Assembly (NCBI RefSeq): GCF_001006805.1
Contig: NZ_LN811350.1
Coordinates: forward strand, 12,373-76,372
Direction: 5' to 3'
From: Microvirga massiliensis
Lineage (GTDB): Bacteria > Pseudomonadota > Alphaproteobacteria > Rhizobiales > Beijerinckiaceae
DNA: 64,000 nucleotides
This document shows, piece after piece, positions 7,787 to 16,896 of this stretch; within the stretch, counting starts at the first letter, position 1, and every line of letters starts with the position of its first letter. The notes beneath the pieces were generated by a model that saw nothing but the letters and a program-made list of their open reading frames with translations, had not been told where the DNA came from and did no database searches. Made by a program: the position numbers and the translations under genes.

Positions 7787-10093
7787 GTGTCATCAACTCC
7801 CAAGGCCATGCTCGACGAGCCTGCACCGACCGATCCGAGCGATCAGGCGGGACTGCAGAATCCCGAACATGGCCTGCCCGAGAGCTTCGGCGAGGGATGG
7901 CGGGGCCGGATCCTGTTCTGGATTGCCGTCTCCTTCTCAATCTTCCAGATCGTCACCTCCTTCGGCGTTCCCCTGGACCGCCCGCTCGTCGGCGGGCTGA
8001 CGCTGATCTGGGTGACCACGGCCGCGCTCGTCGTCTGGGCTGGCTATCTCGTCTGGCAGCGGATCCGTGGCCTGCCCGTTCTCGACGGCGTTCTCGCCCT
8101 TGCGGCCGTTGCGCTCGCATTCGGCATCGTCGAGAAATTTAGCGGCAGCCTGCCGAGCCAGGTGGTCCGCACGATCCACGTCGGATTCCTGTGCCTCGTG
8201 GCCGCGGCGATGCTCGCCAACCATCGCGCCGGAACAACGGCCATGCGGGTCATCCTCTGGCTCGTCGGTCTCGTGGGCTTCGCCGTCGGGCTCTACCACT
8301 GGGCGCAATATTACGATCTCGTGAACCGGACCGGCGATCTCACGCGGCTCGACATGGCGACCGGGATTGCGGCTCTTGCGGTTCTCTTCTATCTCGTCTG
8401 GCGGGTCATGGGCCCGGCCCTGCCGATCGTCGCCGGCACCTTTCTGGCCTATTGCCTCTTCGGGCACCTGCTGCCGGCGCCCTATGACCATCGCGGCTAC
8501 GCGCTTGATCAGGTCATCGAGCACATGTCCTTCGGGACGGAGGGCATCTACGGCGTCCCGACCCTCGTCTCGGCGACCTACATCTTCCTCTTCATCCTGT
8601 TCGGCGCCTTCATGGAGAAGGCTGGGGTCATCGACTTCTTCAACGACATCTCGATGGCCGTCTTCGGCGACAAGCGTGGCGGGCCCGGCAAGGTCTGCGT
8701 AGCGTCTTCGGCGCTGATGGGCACGGTGTCGGGCTCCGGCGTCGCCAACGTCGTCGCGTCCGGCCAGTTCACGATCCCGCTGATGAAGCGCTTCGGCTTT
8801 CCGGCGGCTTTCGCGGGCGGCGTCGAGGCGACATCCTCGATGGGCGGACAGATCATGCCGCCCGTCATGGGGGCCGTGGCCTTCATCATGGCCGAGACGA
8901 TCGACGTGCCCTATGCCGATATCGTCCAGGCCGCGATCATTCCGGCAATCCTGTACTTCCTGGCCTGCTATCTCGCAGTCCATCTCGAAGCCGGCAAGCG
9001 CGCTCTGCACGGATTATCGAAGGACGAGCTTCCGAGTGCCCGCGAAGAACTGCGTAAGAAGTGGTTCCTGGTCACACCGCTCGGTGTTCTCGTCTATCTC
9101 CTCTTCGCGGGCTATACGCCGCTCTTCGCAGGCGCAGTCGGTTTGTCGCTCACGGTCGCGCTGATCCTCGGCATCGCCATTGTCGCCGGCCTCGCAGTGC
9201 CGGCACTCCGTGTGGCGTTCTGGATCGGGCTGGCGCTCGTCTCGGCAGCCTCGCTCGGCACTAGCGTGGTCCTCGTGCTGGCGGTCGTCGCAGTCCTGGC
9301 GGTGTGGAACGCGTTCTCGGGACGCGGCAGGCTGACTCTCACAGCCTGCGTCGAGGCGCTCGCAGACGGCGCGCGGCAGGCGCTCCCGGTCGGCCTCGCC
9401 TGTGCGGTCGTGGGCATCGTCATCGGCACGATGACGTTGACCGGGCTCGGCACGATCGTCGGCAACTGGATGATCTCGATCGGCAAGGACAACCTGCTCC
9501 TCGCGCTCATTCTGACGATGGTGTTCAGCCTCATCCTCGGCATGGGCATTCCGACGATCCCGAACTACATCATCACGTCGTCGCTCGCCGCGCCGATCCT
9601 CCTACAGCTCGACGTGCCGCTGATCGTCTCGCACATGTTCGTCTTCTATTTCGGGATCATGGCGGATCTCACGCCGCCCGTCGCGCTCGCGGCCTTTGCG
9701 GCCGCGCCCATGGCGAAGGAATCAGGACTCAAGATCGGCTTCCAGGCCGTGAAGATCGCGCTGCCGGGATTCATCGTGCCCTATATGGCGGTTTACGATC
9801 CGGCCCTGATGCTGCAGCCCGTGCCCGGTCTGGATGGCGTGAGCTACTGGCTGTCCGTCGCCTACATCAGCTTCAAGACGGTTCTGGCGCTCGGGCTGTG
9901 GGGCGTCGCTGCCGTCGGGTATGGACGCGCATCCCTCTACTGGTGGGAGCGAATCCTCGCCGCGATCGCAGCCGCCTTCCTGGTCGCCGCGCTCCCGATC
10001 ACCGATGAGATCGGCTTCGTGCTGGCCGCGTTCCTGATCGGGATTCACCTGTGGCGCACCAACACGCGCGCCGATGTCGCGGTGAGCGGGTAG
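7787..10093 (+). CDS. Fused TRAP transporter permease (4TM/12TM)
   Basis: 768 residues from a GTG at 7787 that has GGAG six bases upstream; an ATG at 7775 is the alternative but lacks a site. The protein fuses a DctQ-like four-helix part to a DctM-like twelve-helix part. Family text includes GAFMEKAGVIDFFND, GTVSGSGVANVVASGQFTIP, EATSSMGGQIMPPVMGAVAF and LGMGIPTIPNYIITSSLAAP. It is a sodium-coupled inner-membrane importer that works with a TAXI-type periplasmic receptor. No receptor lies beside it; the window holds one TAXI receptor at 39858-41015, far away, so pairing is only possible. Repeats flank the gene on both sides. Confidence 0.92.
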   Translation: MSSTPKAMLDEPAPTDPSDQAGLQNPEHGLPESFGEGWRGRILFWIAVSFSIFQIVTSFGVPLDRPLVGGLTLIWVTTAALVVWAGYLVWQRIRGLPVLDGVLALAAVALAFGIVEKFSGSLPSQVVRTIHVGFLCLVAAAMLANHRAGTTAMRVILWLVGLVGFAVGLYHWAQYYDLVNRTGDLTRLDMATGIAALAVLFYLVWRVMGPALPIVAGTFLAYCLFGHLLPAPYDHRGYALDQVIEHMSFGTEGIYGVPTLVSATYIFLFILFGAFMEKAGVIDFFNDISMAVFGDKRGGPGKVCVASSALMGTVSGSGVANVVASGQFTIPLMKRFGFPAAFAGGVEATSSMGGQIMPPVMGAVAFIMAETIDVPYADIVQAAIIPAILYFLACYLAVHLEAGKRALHGLSKDELPSAREELRKKWFLVTPLGVLVYLLFAGYTPLFAGAVGLSLTVALILGIAIVAGLAVPALRVAFWIGLALVSAASLGTSVVLVLAVVAVLAVWNAFSGRGRLTLTACVEALADGARQALPVGLACAVVGIVIGTMTLTGLGTIVGNWMISIGKDNLLLALILTMVFSLILGMGIPTIPNYIITSSLAAPILLQLDVPLIVSHMFVFYFGIMADLTPPVALAAFAAAPMAKESGLKIGFQAVKIALPGFIVPYMAVYDPALMLQPVPGLDGVSYWLSVAYISFKTVLALGLWGVAAVGYGRASLYWWERILAAIAAAFLVAALPITDEIGFVLAAFLIGIHLWRTNTRADVAVSG

Positions 10094-10098
10094 TCTGT

Positions 10099-10403
10099 AT
10101 CGTCATTGCAGGTCGTACACACAACCCACTACGACACACCCCGTCATTGCAAGCCGCGGGCGAGGCGATCCATCCTGAGACGGGTAGATTGCGTCACTGC
10201 GTTCGCAATGACGATGAGGGCGTGAGAGCGGGAAGAGCACTGCCGGAAACGGTAAGAGGCGCCAGATCCTCTACCGTCATTGCGAGCCGAAGGCACGATG
10301 CACCACCCTTTCCGCTGCCTCTTCGTCATTGCGAGCCGCAGGCGAAGCAATCTACCCGTCGACCAATGTGTCGCTGGATTGCTCCGCTGCACTCGCAATG
10401 ACG
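10099..10403. repeat. Composite palindromic repeat, copies B and C
   Basis: Two hairpin cores lie in tandem: 10141-10213 (CCGTCATTGCAAGCC ... GTTCGCAATGACG) and 10322-10402 (TTCGTCATTGCGAGCC ... CTCGCAATGACGG), with further CGTCATTGC starts at 10101 and 10275. The linker GAGGGCGTGAGAGCGGGAAG...ACTGCCGGAAACGG (10216-10252) recurs inverted at copy D. The repeat fills the 323 bp between two convergent TRAP genes and may act as a transcript barrier. Confidence 0.75.
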
Positions 10404-10416
10404 GAAAAGTATGCCA

Positions 10417-11730
10417 TCACTCCGCAAAGGCCAGACGGGGCAGGAACAGGGCGATCTGCGGAAATGCCGTGATGATTGCGACGGCCGCGACGAGGAGCAG
10501 GAAGAACGGGAGGGCAGCCCGCGCGATCACGAAGCTGTCGCGGCCCGACATGTTCTGCAGCACGAAGAGATTGAATCCGACCGGCGGCGTGATCTGCGCC
10601 ATCTCGACGAGGATGATGAGGTAGACGCCGAACCAGATCAGGTCGAAGCCTGCCTGCTTGATCATCGGCAGCACGATCACGGTCGTGAGCACGATCATCG
10701 AGATGCCGTCGATGAGGCATCCGAGGATGATGTACATCACGGTAAGCGCCGCGATCAGCGTATAGGGCGAGAGATGCCGTGCCTCGACCCACTCCGCGAG
10801 AGCCGCGGGGATTCCCGTATAGGCCATCGCCGCCGTCGTGAAGGAAGCGCCTGCAAGGATGAGCATGATCATCCCGGTCAGCCGTGTCGCGGCGAGCAGG
10901 CTCTCCTTGAAGGTCGTCCAGGTGAGCGTGCCCGACCAGGCCGCGAGTAGGAGGGCTCCCGCGACGCCGTAGGCGGCGCATTCCGTCGCGGTCGCCAAGC
11001 CGAACATCAGCGCCGCGAAGATCGCGAGGATCAGCAGGATGCAGGGCAGGATCTGCGCCGACGCGCGGATCCTTTCCGAGAAGCTGGTCGGCGGATCGGC
11101 CGGAGGCGTCTTGCCCGGATTCAGGAGAGACCAGCCCGCGATGTAGCCGGAATAGAGCAGCATCACCATGAGACCGGGCAGGAAGCCGGCCAGGAAAACC
11201 TGCAGGATCGAGACATTCGCCGCAACCGCATAGACTACCATCGGGATCGATGGCGGAATCAGCAGACCGAGCGTACCGGAGCCCGCGAGCGAGCCGAGGC
11301 TCAGATTGTCGTCGTAGCCGCGCTTCTTCAGCTCGGGCAACGCAATCTTGCCGATCGTCGCGCAGGTCGCGGCAGACGATCCCGACACCGCTGCAAAGAT
11401 TCCGCAGCCGACGACGTTCACGTGCACGAGCCGCCCGGGAAGCCGGTTGAGCCAGGGCGAGAGGCCCTGGAACATCTGCTCCGAGAGGCGCGACCGGAAG
11501 AGGATTTCGCCCATCCAGATGAAGAGCGGCAACGCCGTCAGCGTCCAGGATGCGGAGCTCGCCCAGACGCTCGTCGCGAGCACGGGGCCGATCGGCACGT
11601 CGGTCGCGATCAGCATCGCCCCGAATCCGACAGCGACGAGCGAGAGCCCGATCCAGAACCCGCCCGCGAGAAACGCGAACAGGAGGCCGAGGAGCACAAG
11701 GGCCGTATTGACGAGACCGACGTCCTGCAT
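10417..11730 (-). CDS. dctM: TRAP transporter large permease, DctM family
   Basis: 437 residues, about twelve membrane helices, normal length. Family text is plain: GFWIGLSLVAVGFG, PLFIWMGEILFRS, VSGSSAATCATIGKIALPEL, LAGSGTLGLLIPPSIPMVVYAV and EMAQITPPVGFNLFVLQ. It is the ion-coupled translocation subunit of a three-part TRAP importer. The ATG at 11730 follows the dctQ stop by four bases and has a GGGGGAG site inside the end of dctQ, so the two are co-translated. The receptor gene is missing from the operon; the dctP at 643-1626 is the nearest candidate. Confidence 0.93.
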   Translation of the reverse strand: MQDVGLVNTALVLLGLLFAFLAGGFWIGLSLVAVGFGAMLIATDVPIGPVLATSVWASSASWTLTALPLFIWMGEILFRSRLSEQMFQGLSPWLNRLPGRLVHVNVVGCGIFAAVSGSSAATCATIGKIALPELKKRGYDDNLSLGSLAGSGTLGLLIPPSIPMVVYAVAANVSILQVFLAGFLPGLMVMLLYSGYIAGWSLLNPGKTPPADPPTSFSERIRASAQILPCILLILAIFAALMFGLATATECAAYGVAGALLLAAWSGTLTWTTFKESLLAATRLTGMIMLILAGASFTTAAMAYTGIPAALAEWVEARHLSPYTLIAALTVMYIILGCLIDGISMIVLTTVIVLPMIKQAGFDLIWFGVYLIILVEMAQITPPVGFNLFVLQNMSGRDSFVIARAALPFFLLLVAAVAIITAFPQIALFLPRLAFAE

Positions 11731-11734
11731 GGCC

Positions 11735-12280
11735 TCAGACTCCCCCTTCGGCGACGCGCGCGACGACCTCTTCGGGGGTCGTGGGCGCCGGCTTCTCGTA
11801 GCGAGGAGCGTTGCCGCGCAGCACGTGCACGAGCTCGTCGGCGAAGGCGATCGTCAGGATCACGAGCCCGACCGAGTAGCCGAGTTGCGGGATCCACAGA
11901 GGGACCGCGATCACGCCCTGCGACATGTCGTTAAAGCGGTAGCTGTCATAGGTCATCATCACCGCGTACCAGGCGAAGAAGCCGGTCAGCGCCGAACCCG
12001 CAGCGAGGCAGACCCGCTCCACGATGCGCCGCGCGCCCGCCGGGAGCCGGTCGATGATGAGGCCGACGCGGATGATCTCTCCGGACCGGAATGTGTAGGC
12101 GAGGCTCAGGAAGGCGAGCGCCGCCATGCACCAGGCTGCGAAATCGTCTCCTGCGGGAATGTTGAGATTGACCTCGCGACCGAGGGACAGGCCCAGCATG
12201 AGCAGGAAGATCGCGAACAGAAAGAAGGCCGCGAGATATCCCGAGAAACGGTAGAGCGCGTCGAGGCAGGTTCGGATCAT
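11735..12280 (-). CDS. dctQ: TRAP transporter small permease, DctQ family
   Basis: 181 residues from the ATG at 12280 (AAGG eight bases upstream); a GTG at 12313 in the same frame lacks a ribosome site. Four membrane helices are evident: FSGYLAAFFLFAIFLL, a segment with DDFAAWCMAALAFLSLAYTFRSG, ALTGFFAWYAVMM and QLGYSVGLVILTIAFADELVH. The pattern FRSGEIIRVGLI is typical of DctQ. It pairs with the following DctM subunit. The product ends in a short soluble tail. Confidence 0.87.
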   Translation of the reverse strand: MIRTCLDALYRFSGYLAAFFLFAIFLLMLGLSLGREVNLNIPAGDDFAAWCMAALAFLSLAYTFRSGEIIRVGLIIDRLPAGARRIVERVCLAAGSALTGFFAWYAVMMTYDSYRFNDMSQGVIAVPLWIPQLGYSVGLVILTIAFADELVHVLRGNAPRYEKPAPTTPEEVVARVAEGGV

Positions 12281-12655
12281 CGAGAAGACCTTGCGCCACG
12301 GGTCGAAGCGCACGGAGGAAGGGTGACCGGGCGCGCGTCCGGGAGATGCGAGATATGCGGCGAGGTTTGAGGCATCGGGACCATTCGCGGCGGCCGGTTC
12401 ATGGAGGCAAGAGCCCGGCCATGCACGCCTTTGCGCTTACGACCGGCGGGCCGAACTAACGGCATAGCTGCTCCCAGGGCAAGGCGCCCAGCACGCCAAA
12501 TTCGATGCCGCGCACGCCGCTCTCCCGTACCCGACCGTCAGCTGTCCCCACCGAGATCGACCGGAACAGGGTCCGTCGTAGCCGCTGCGGCGATCGCAAC
12601 GGTGATCCCGAATGCGGTCCCGCGCGTTGTCGAAACGATCGAGAAGGATATGGCT
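12281..12655. other. Divergent intergenic region between dctQ and udgX
   Basis: About 375 bp. Open frames here are short, arginine-rich and unlike real proteins. No recognisable promoter, repeat or RNA stands out; both flanking genes are transcribed away from it, so their promoters should lie here. A ribosome site (AAGGA) for udgX lies at its right end. Confidence 0.5.
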
Positions 12656-13321
12656 ATGCCCTCGAAAACACCTCCCGCGAGCACGATGGACATGTTCGAC
12701 CAGGGCCCGAAATCGCTTGAGGAGCTGAACGCCCTGATCGAGCGCGCAGGCCCGCTCGTTCCGGGCGCGACGCAAGCCGTCTTCGGCGAGGGGCCGGTCG
12801 GCGCGGATGTGGCCTTCGTCGGCGAACAGCCCGGCGACCAGGAGGACCGGCAGGGCCGGCCCTTCGTGGGACCGGCCGGTCAGTTGTTTCGGCGCGCGTT
12901 GGCGGAAGCCGGCATCGACCAGGACCACGCCTACCTCACGAATGCCGTGAAGCATTTCAAGTTCGAGATGCGCGGCAAGCGTCGGATCCACGTGAAACCG
13001 ACGGCCGGCGAGGTCAAGCATTACCGGCCCTGGCTCATGAAGGAGCTGGAGTTCGTGCGCCCCAGGCTCGTCACGGCGCTCGGCGCCACGGCCGTCCTGG
13101 CGCTGACGGGCAAACAGACCTCCGTGATCCGAGCGCGCGGGCGGGCCGTGCTCGCGGGCTTTCCCGGATACGTCACCGTTCACCCGTCATATCTGCTACG
13201 GCTGCCTGACGAAGAATCGAAGCGCGCGGGCTACGAGGCCTTTCTGCAGGATCTCCGCAACATCGCGCATCTCGTGAATGCCGATCCCGAGACCGGCGAG
13301 CTGCCACAAGCCGCGCAGTGA
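12656..13321 (+). CDS. udgX: UdgX-family uracil-DNA glycosylase lacking iron-sulfur cysteines
   Basis: 221 residues from the ATG at 12656 (AAGGA seven bases upstream). The diagnostic UdgX features are present: motif GEQPGDQED (56-64), the insertion KRRIH (108-112) whose histidine forms a covalent bond with the abasic sugar after uracil removal, and HPSYLLR (176-182). UdgX acts on uracil in DNA and becomes tightly attached to the site. Unlike the well-known mycobacterial protein, which carries cysteine ligands for an iron-sulfur cluster, this sequence has no cysteine at all; the expected CxxC before ATQAVFG reads ERAG, and the cysteine before RPWL is Tyr123. Function may survive through structural compensation. 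Confidence 0.87.
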   Translation: MPSKTPPASTMDMFDQGPKSLEELNALIERAGPLVPGATQAVFGEGPVGADVAFVGEQPGDQEDRQGRPFVGPAGQLFRRALAEAGIDQDHAYLTNAVKHFKFEMRGKRRIHVKPTAGEVKHYRPWLMKELEFVRPRLVTALGATAVLALTGKQTSVIRARGRAVLAGFPGYVTVHPSYLLRLPDEESKRAGYEAFLQDLRNIAHLVNADPETGELPQAAQ

Positions 13322-13355
13322 AGGCTCTCGAGGAGCTGGATGACCGGAGAGGCCC

Positions 13356-13580
13356 ATGAGGCAGATCGGCAGCGCCGTGATTCTGGCCATGACGCTGGCC
13401 ACGGGTTCGTCTTCAGCGACGGTTCCGCCGGCACGGGACGGAGAGATCGCGATCCGGGAGGAATTCGACGCGGCCCGCCGGCTCGGGACACGCGCCGCCT
13501 ACGACCAGTTCATCGCCCGCCACCCGGATCATCCGCTCGCCGCGAAAGCCCGCTCGGAGCGCGCCAAACTGAAGCATTGA
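13356..13580 (+). CDS. Small exported protein of unknown function
   Basis: 74 residues. Residues 1-21 look like a Sec signal peptide (MRQIGSAVILAMTLATGSSSA). The remainder has the pattern EEFDAARRLGTRAAYDQFIARHPDHPLAAKARSERAKL, resembling a single tetratricopeptide-like helical pair often seen at the ends of periplasmic proteins. It starts 34 bp after udgX on the same strand and could be co-transcribed. No function can be assigned. Confidence 0.6.
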   Translation: MRQIGSAVILAMTLATGSSSATVPPARDGEIAIREEFDAARRLGTRAAYDQFIARHPDHPLAAKARSERAKLKH

Positions 13581-13637
13581 GCCCAGCCTCCCGGTCATAT
13601 GCGGCCCGAGGCCGATGGCGCGCCCGGGCCGAGAGGC

Positions 13638-13652
13638 TTAACGACCCGTTAA
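13638..13652 (+). promoter_or_regulatory. CtrA-type binding box (TTAA-N7-TTAA)
   Basis: TTAA-CGACCCG-TTAA matches the alphaproteobacterial CtrA consensus exactly over its eight fixed bases. It lies 68 bp before the penicillin-binding protein start. TTAA words are rare in this GC-rich sequence. Cell-cycle control of a division or growth gene by CtrA would fit. Confidence 0.5.
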
Positions 13653-13719
13653 ACCGCCACAATTAGGGTGCTCGACACCACGAGGGCCGGACATCGACCG
13701 GCGTGGGGATGAGGAGCAG

Positions 13720-15804
13720 ATGGCGAACGGGCGCGGTCGGCAAGAGCCGACGTTCGAGACGCGCGCCGACGCGGGAAGGCTCGATCTGAGCCTTTCGCCG
13801 GAAGACCGGGCTGGAGGCGGCATGGCGCGACGCGGTGGTTCGCGGGGCGGGAAATCCAAACCCTCGCGTCGAGGACGATCCGGCAGCAGACGGCGCTCGC
13901 TGCTCGGCCGGCTGTTCTACGGCCTCGCCGTGCTCGGCCTCTGGGCCGTCATCGCGGTAGCGGGCATCATCGCCTATCACGCGGCGCAACTGCCTCCCAT
14001 CGACCAGCTCGCCGTTCCGAAGCGCCCCCCGAATATCGCGATTCTGGCGGCGGACGGCTCGCTAATCGGCAATCGCGGCGAGACCGGCGGCCAGACGGTC
14101 TCGATCAAGGAACTCCCGCCCTATCTCCCGAAGGCCTTCGTGGCCATCGAGGACCGGCGGTTCTACGACCATTTCGGCATCGATCCGCTCGGGATCACCC
14201 GCGCGGCCTTGCGCAACGTGACCAACCGCGGCGTCTCCCAGGGTGGCTCGACCCTCACCCAGCAGCTCGCCAAGAACCTGTTCCTCACCCAGGAGCGGAC
14301 GATCTCGCGCAAGATCCAGGAAGCGATTCTCGCTCTCTGGCTCGAGCGGACTTATTCCAAGGACGAGATCCTCGAACTCTATCTGAACCGGGTCTATTTC
14401 GGAGCAGGGGCCTACGGAATCGAGGCGGCGGCGCATCGCTATTACGGGAAGCCCGCGAAGGCGATCACCCTCCCCGAGGCGGCCGTGCTGGCCGGTCTCG
14501 TCCAGGCTCCGTCGCGGCTCGCGCCGAACCGGAACCCGCGCGCCGCACAGGAACGCGCCGAGCTCGTCCTCGCGGCCATGCAGGAGCTCGGCTTCGTCAC
14601 GCCCTCCGCCATGAAGAACGCGCTGGCCCAGCCCGCGCAGGTACGCCGGGGCGGATCAGGTTCGGCGAATTACGCCGCCGACTACGTGATGGACGTCCTT
14701 GAGGATTTCGTCGGCACGATCGACTCGGATATCGTCGTCTCGACGACCCTCGACACCGCCATGCAGGCTGCCGCCGAGCAAGCCGTCTCAGAGGAACTCG
14801 CGGCCAAGGGGGCGCGCTACAAGGTGAGCCAAGGCGCCCTCGTCGCCATGCAGCCGGACGGCGCCCTCAAGGCGCTGGTCGGTGGACGGGACTACGAGGC
14901 GAGCCAGTTCAACCGAGCCACCGCCGCCCGCAGACAACCGGGATCGGCCTTCAAGCCGTTCGTCTATCTGACCGCGATCGAGCGCGGGCTCACGCCCGAC
15001 ACTGTCCGCGACGATGCCCCCTTCAATTACCGGGGTTGGTCCCCGGAGAATTTCTCGCGGGATTATCGCGGTCCCGTGACCCTGCGCGAGGCGCTGGCGC
15101 TCTCCTTGAATACGGTGGCGGCCCGTCTCGGGGTCGAGGTCGGGCCGAAGGCCGTCGTGCAGACGGCGCAGCGGCTCGGGATCACCTCGCCCCTGCAGGC
15201 GAACCCCTCGATCGCCCTCGGAACCTCGGAGGTCACTCCGCTCGAGCTCGTTGCCGCCTTTGCGGCCTTCGCGAATGGCGGAACCGGCGTGATCCCGTTT
15301 GTGATCCAGCAGGTCAAGACCGCCGACGGCAAGGTCCTCTACAGGCGCCCGCGCGGCGGTGGCCTCGGCCGCGTGATCGACCCCGCTGCCGTCGCGATGA
15401 TGAACGACATGCTCCACCAGACCTTCGTGGTCGGCACCGCGCGCAAGGGCGAGATCCCGGGCTGGGAGAGCGCCGGCAAGACCGGCACCTCGCAGGAGCA
15501 CCGCGACGCCTGGTTCGTGGGCTATACCGGTGCGCTCGTCGCAGGCGTCTGGCTCGGCAACGACAGCGGCGAGCCCACGAAGCGCCTCTCCGGGGGCAAC
15601 CTCCCGGTCGAGCTCTGGAGCACCTTCATGAAGGCGGCGCTGAAGAACAAGCAGCCGGTGCCGCTCCCCGGCGCGCCCCGCGGGGAGTACGAGACTCCGG
15701 TCGCGAGCGGCCCGCAGCCGGGCTCTGCTACGGAGCGCGGCGACAGAGGCCCGATTGCGCGGGCCGATCGGAACTTCCTCGAGCGGCTCTTCGGGCTCTA
15801 CTGA
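13720..15804 (+). CDS. Penicillin-binding protein 1A, bifunctional glycosyltransferase/transpeptidase
   Basis: 694 residues; ATG at 13720 with GAGGAG five bases upstream. A basic cytoplasmic tail rich in Arg, Lys and Gly (1-62) precedes one membrane helix (64-87). The glycosyltransferase 51 domain shows the catalytic Glu144 in AIEDRRFYDHFGID and GGSTLTQQLAKNL. The transpeptidase domain shows Ser409 in GSAFKPF (SxxK), SLN at 462-464 (SxN) and KTGT at 587-590. It polymerises and cross-links peptidoglycan in the periplasm. A proline-rich tail ends with a conserved-looking FLERLFGLY. A CtrA box lies upstream. Confidence 0.95.
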   Translation: MANGRGRQEPTFETRADAGRLDLSLSPEDRAGGGMARRGGSRGGKSKPSRRGRSGSRRRSLLGRLFYGLAVLGLWAVIAVAGIIAYHAAQLPPIDQLAVPKRPPNIAILAADGSLIGNRGETGGQTVSIKELPPYLPKAFVAIEDRRFYDHFGIDPLGITRAALRNVTNRGVSQGGSTLTQQLAKNLFLTQERTISRKIQEAILALWLERTYSKDEILELYLNRVYFGAGAYGIEAAAHRYYGKPAKAITLPEAAVLAGLVQAPSRLAPNRNPRAAQERAELVLAAMQELGFVTPSAMKNALAQPAQVRRGGSGSANYAADYVMDVLEDFVGTIDSDIVVSTTLDTAMQAAAEQAVSEELAAKGARYKVSQGALVAMQPDGALKALVGGRDYEASQFNRATAARRQPGSAFKPFVYLTAIERGLTPDTVRDDAPFNYRGWSPENFSRDYRGPVTLREALALSLNTVAARLGVEVGPKAVVQTAQRLGITSPLQANPSIALGTSEVTPLELVAAFAAFANGGTGVIPFVIQQVKTADGKVLYRRPRGGGLGRVIDPAAVAMMNDMLHQTFVVGTARKGEIPGWESAGKTGTSQEHRDAWFVGYTGALVAGVWLGNDSGEPTKRLSGGNLPVELWSTFMKAALKNKQPVPLPGAPRGEYETPVASGPQPGSATERGDRGPIARADRNFLERLFGLY

Positions 15805-15966
15805 GCTCACGGGGCTGTGGGCCTCGCCTCCTGCCGGCGCTCACGTCCGATGGGAAAGAAGATGGCGGTCGACTGACGCTCACGGATCGAGTTGCGAGCC
15901 ATGTGGCGGCGCGGGGCGCCGAGGCAGAACGGGATGTGTCGGGGGTCGGCTGGTGTCCGGAGCCGG

Positions 15967-16707
15967 TCAGCCGAAGCGATGCAACTCGCTTCCGTGGCGC
16001 TTGAGCCACTCCTCCGCTTCGTCCGTTTGCGGGAAAACCGTTTTGACGAGGCGCCAGAAGCGAGGAGAGTGATTCAGCTCGCGCAGGTGAGCCACCTCGT
16101 GAGCTGCGAGATAATCCAGGACCATCGGCGGAGCGAGGACGAGCCGCCACGAGAAGCTCAGGGCGCCACGCGCGGAGCAGGATCCCCAGCGACTTGTCGT
16201 ATCGCGCACCGTGATCCGCTTCGCGGAGACGCCGAGCCGCGTGCAGTAGCGCTTGACCGCAACGGCGAGGTCCCGCTTCGCTTCGGCCTCGAGAAATTCC
16301 CTGACTCGGCGCGGAACGTGAGGCGTCTCGCCGAACACTTCGATCGCCGGCCCATCCGGCCCCTCTACAACGCGGGTCGTGCCGCGGGCAGCCGGTCGGT
16401 GAATCACGCGGTGCGCGACCCCGCGGAGCGGCACGACGGCGCCTGGCTCGAATGCGATGCGCGTCGGAACCCGCGCGAGCCGCGTTGCGATCCAAGCCCC
16501 ATGAGCCTCCGCGAAGCGCTGGGCCGTGCCGAGATCGGCGCGCTCCGGGATCGTGAGGACGACCTCGCCGGTCGCGCTGGAGACGCGGAGCGTAATCCGC
16601 TTCGCCGTCGGGCGTCGCTTGAGAGCGATCTTGAAGGCCTCTCCGGCGTGCTGGATTTTGAGTTGAGGGGGGTCCGCAGGAATGCGGCGGAACAGAGCGA
16701 ATCTCAT
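15967..16707 (-). CDS. YgjP/DUF45-type zinc metallopeptidase
   Basis: 246 residues from the ATG at 16707; the site upstream is weak and the frame is open to 16788, but homology-like text begins at MRFALFRR. Family signatures are clear: SRWGSCSARGALSFSWRLVLAP, then the zinc site HEVAHLRELNHSPRFW (HExxH). The N-terminal half is beta-rich (RITLRVSSATGEVVLTIPERA). Members are cytoplasmic and their substrates are poorly known. It converges on the penicillin-binding protein gene with a 162 bp gap containing nothing recognised. Confidence 0.87.
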   Translation of the reverse strand: MRFALFRRIPADPPQLKIQHAGEAFKIALKRRPTAKRITLRVSSATGEVVLTIPERADLGTAQRFAEAHGAWIATRLARVPTRIAFEPGAVVPLRGVAHRVIHRPAARGTTRVVEGPDGPAIEVFGETPHVPRRVREFLEAEAKRDLAVAVKRYCTRLGVSAKRITVRDTTSRWGSCSARGALSFSWRLVLAPPMVLDYLAAHEVAHLRELNHSPRFWRLVKTVFPQTDEAEEWLKRHGSELHRFG

Positions 16708-16896
16708 GTGGGTATGTTGCCCCGCGGACCCGTATTCTGTCAGCGCAGCGGTTTGCCGCGACCGTGAACGGAACAAGAACCTTGACACCCGTGATCGTGC
16801 CCTTCTCGCTCGCCGGCGGACACGCGCGGACGCGGTCGAGTCGCGGCGGACGAGTTCAGGCGCCGATCCTATGCTACTGTATTCGTGAGACTTTTC

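Noticed and set aside
12401..12655. N-terminal extension of UdgX from 12401
   Set aside because: The extra 85 residues are Arg/Pro-rich with no family match, and a good ribosome site supports the start at 12656.
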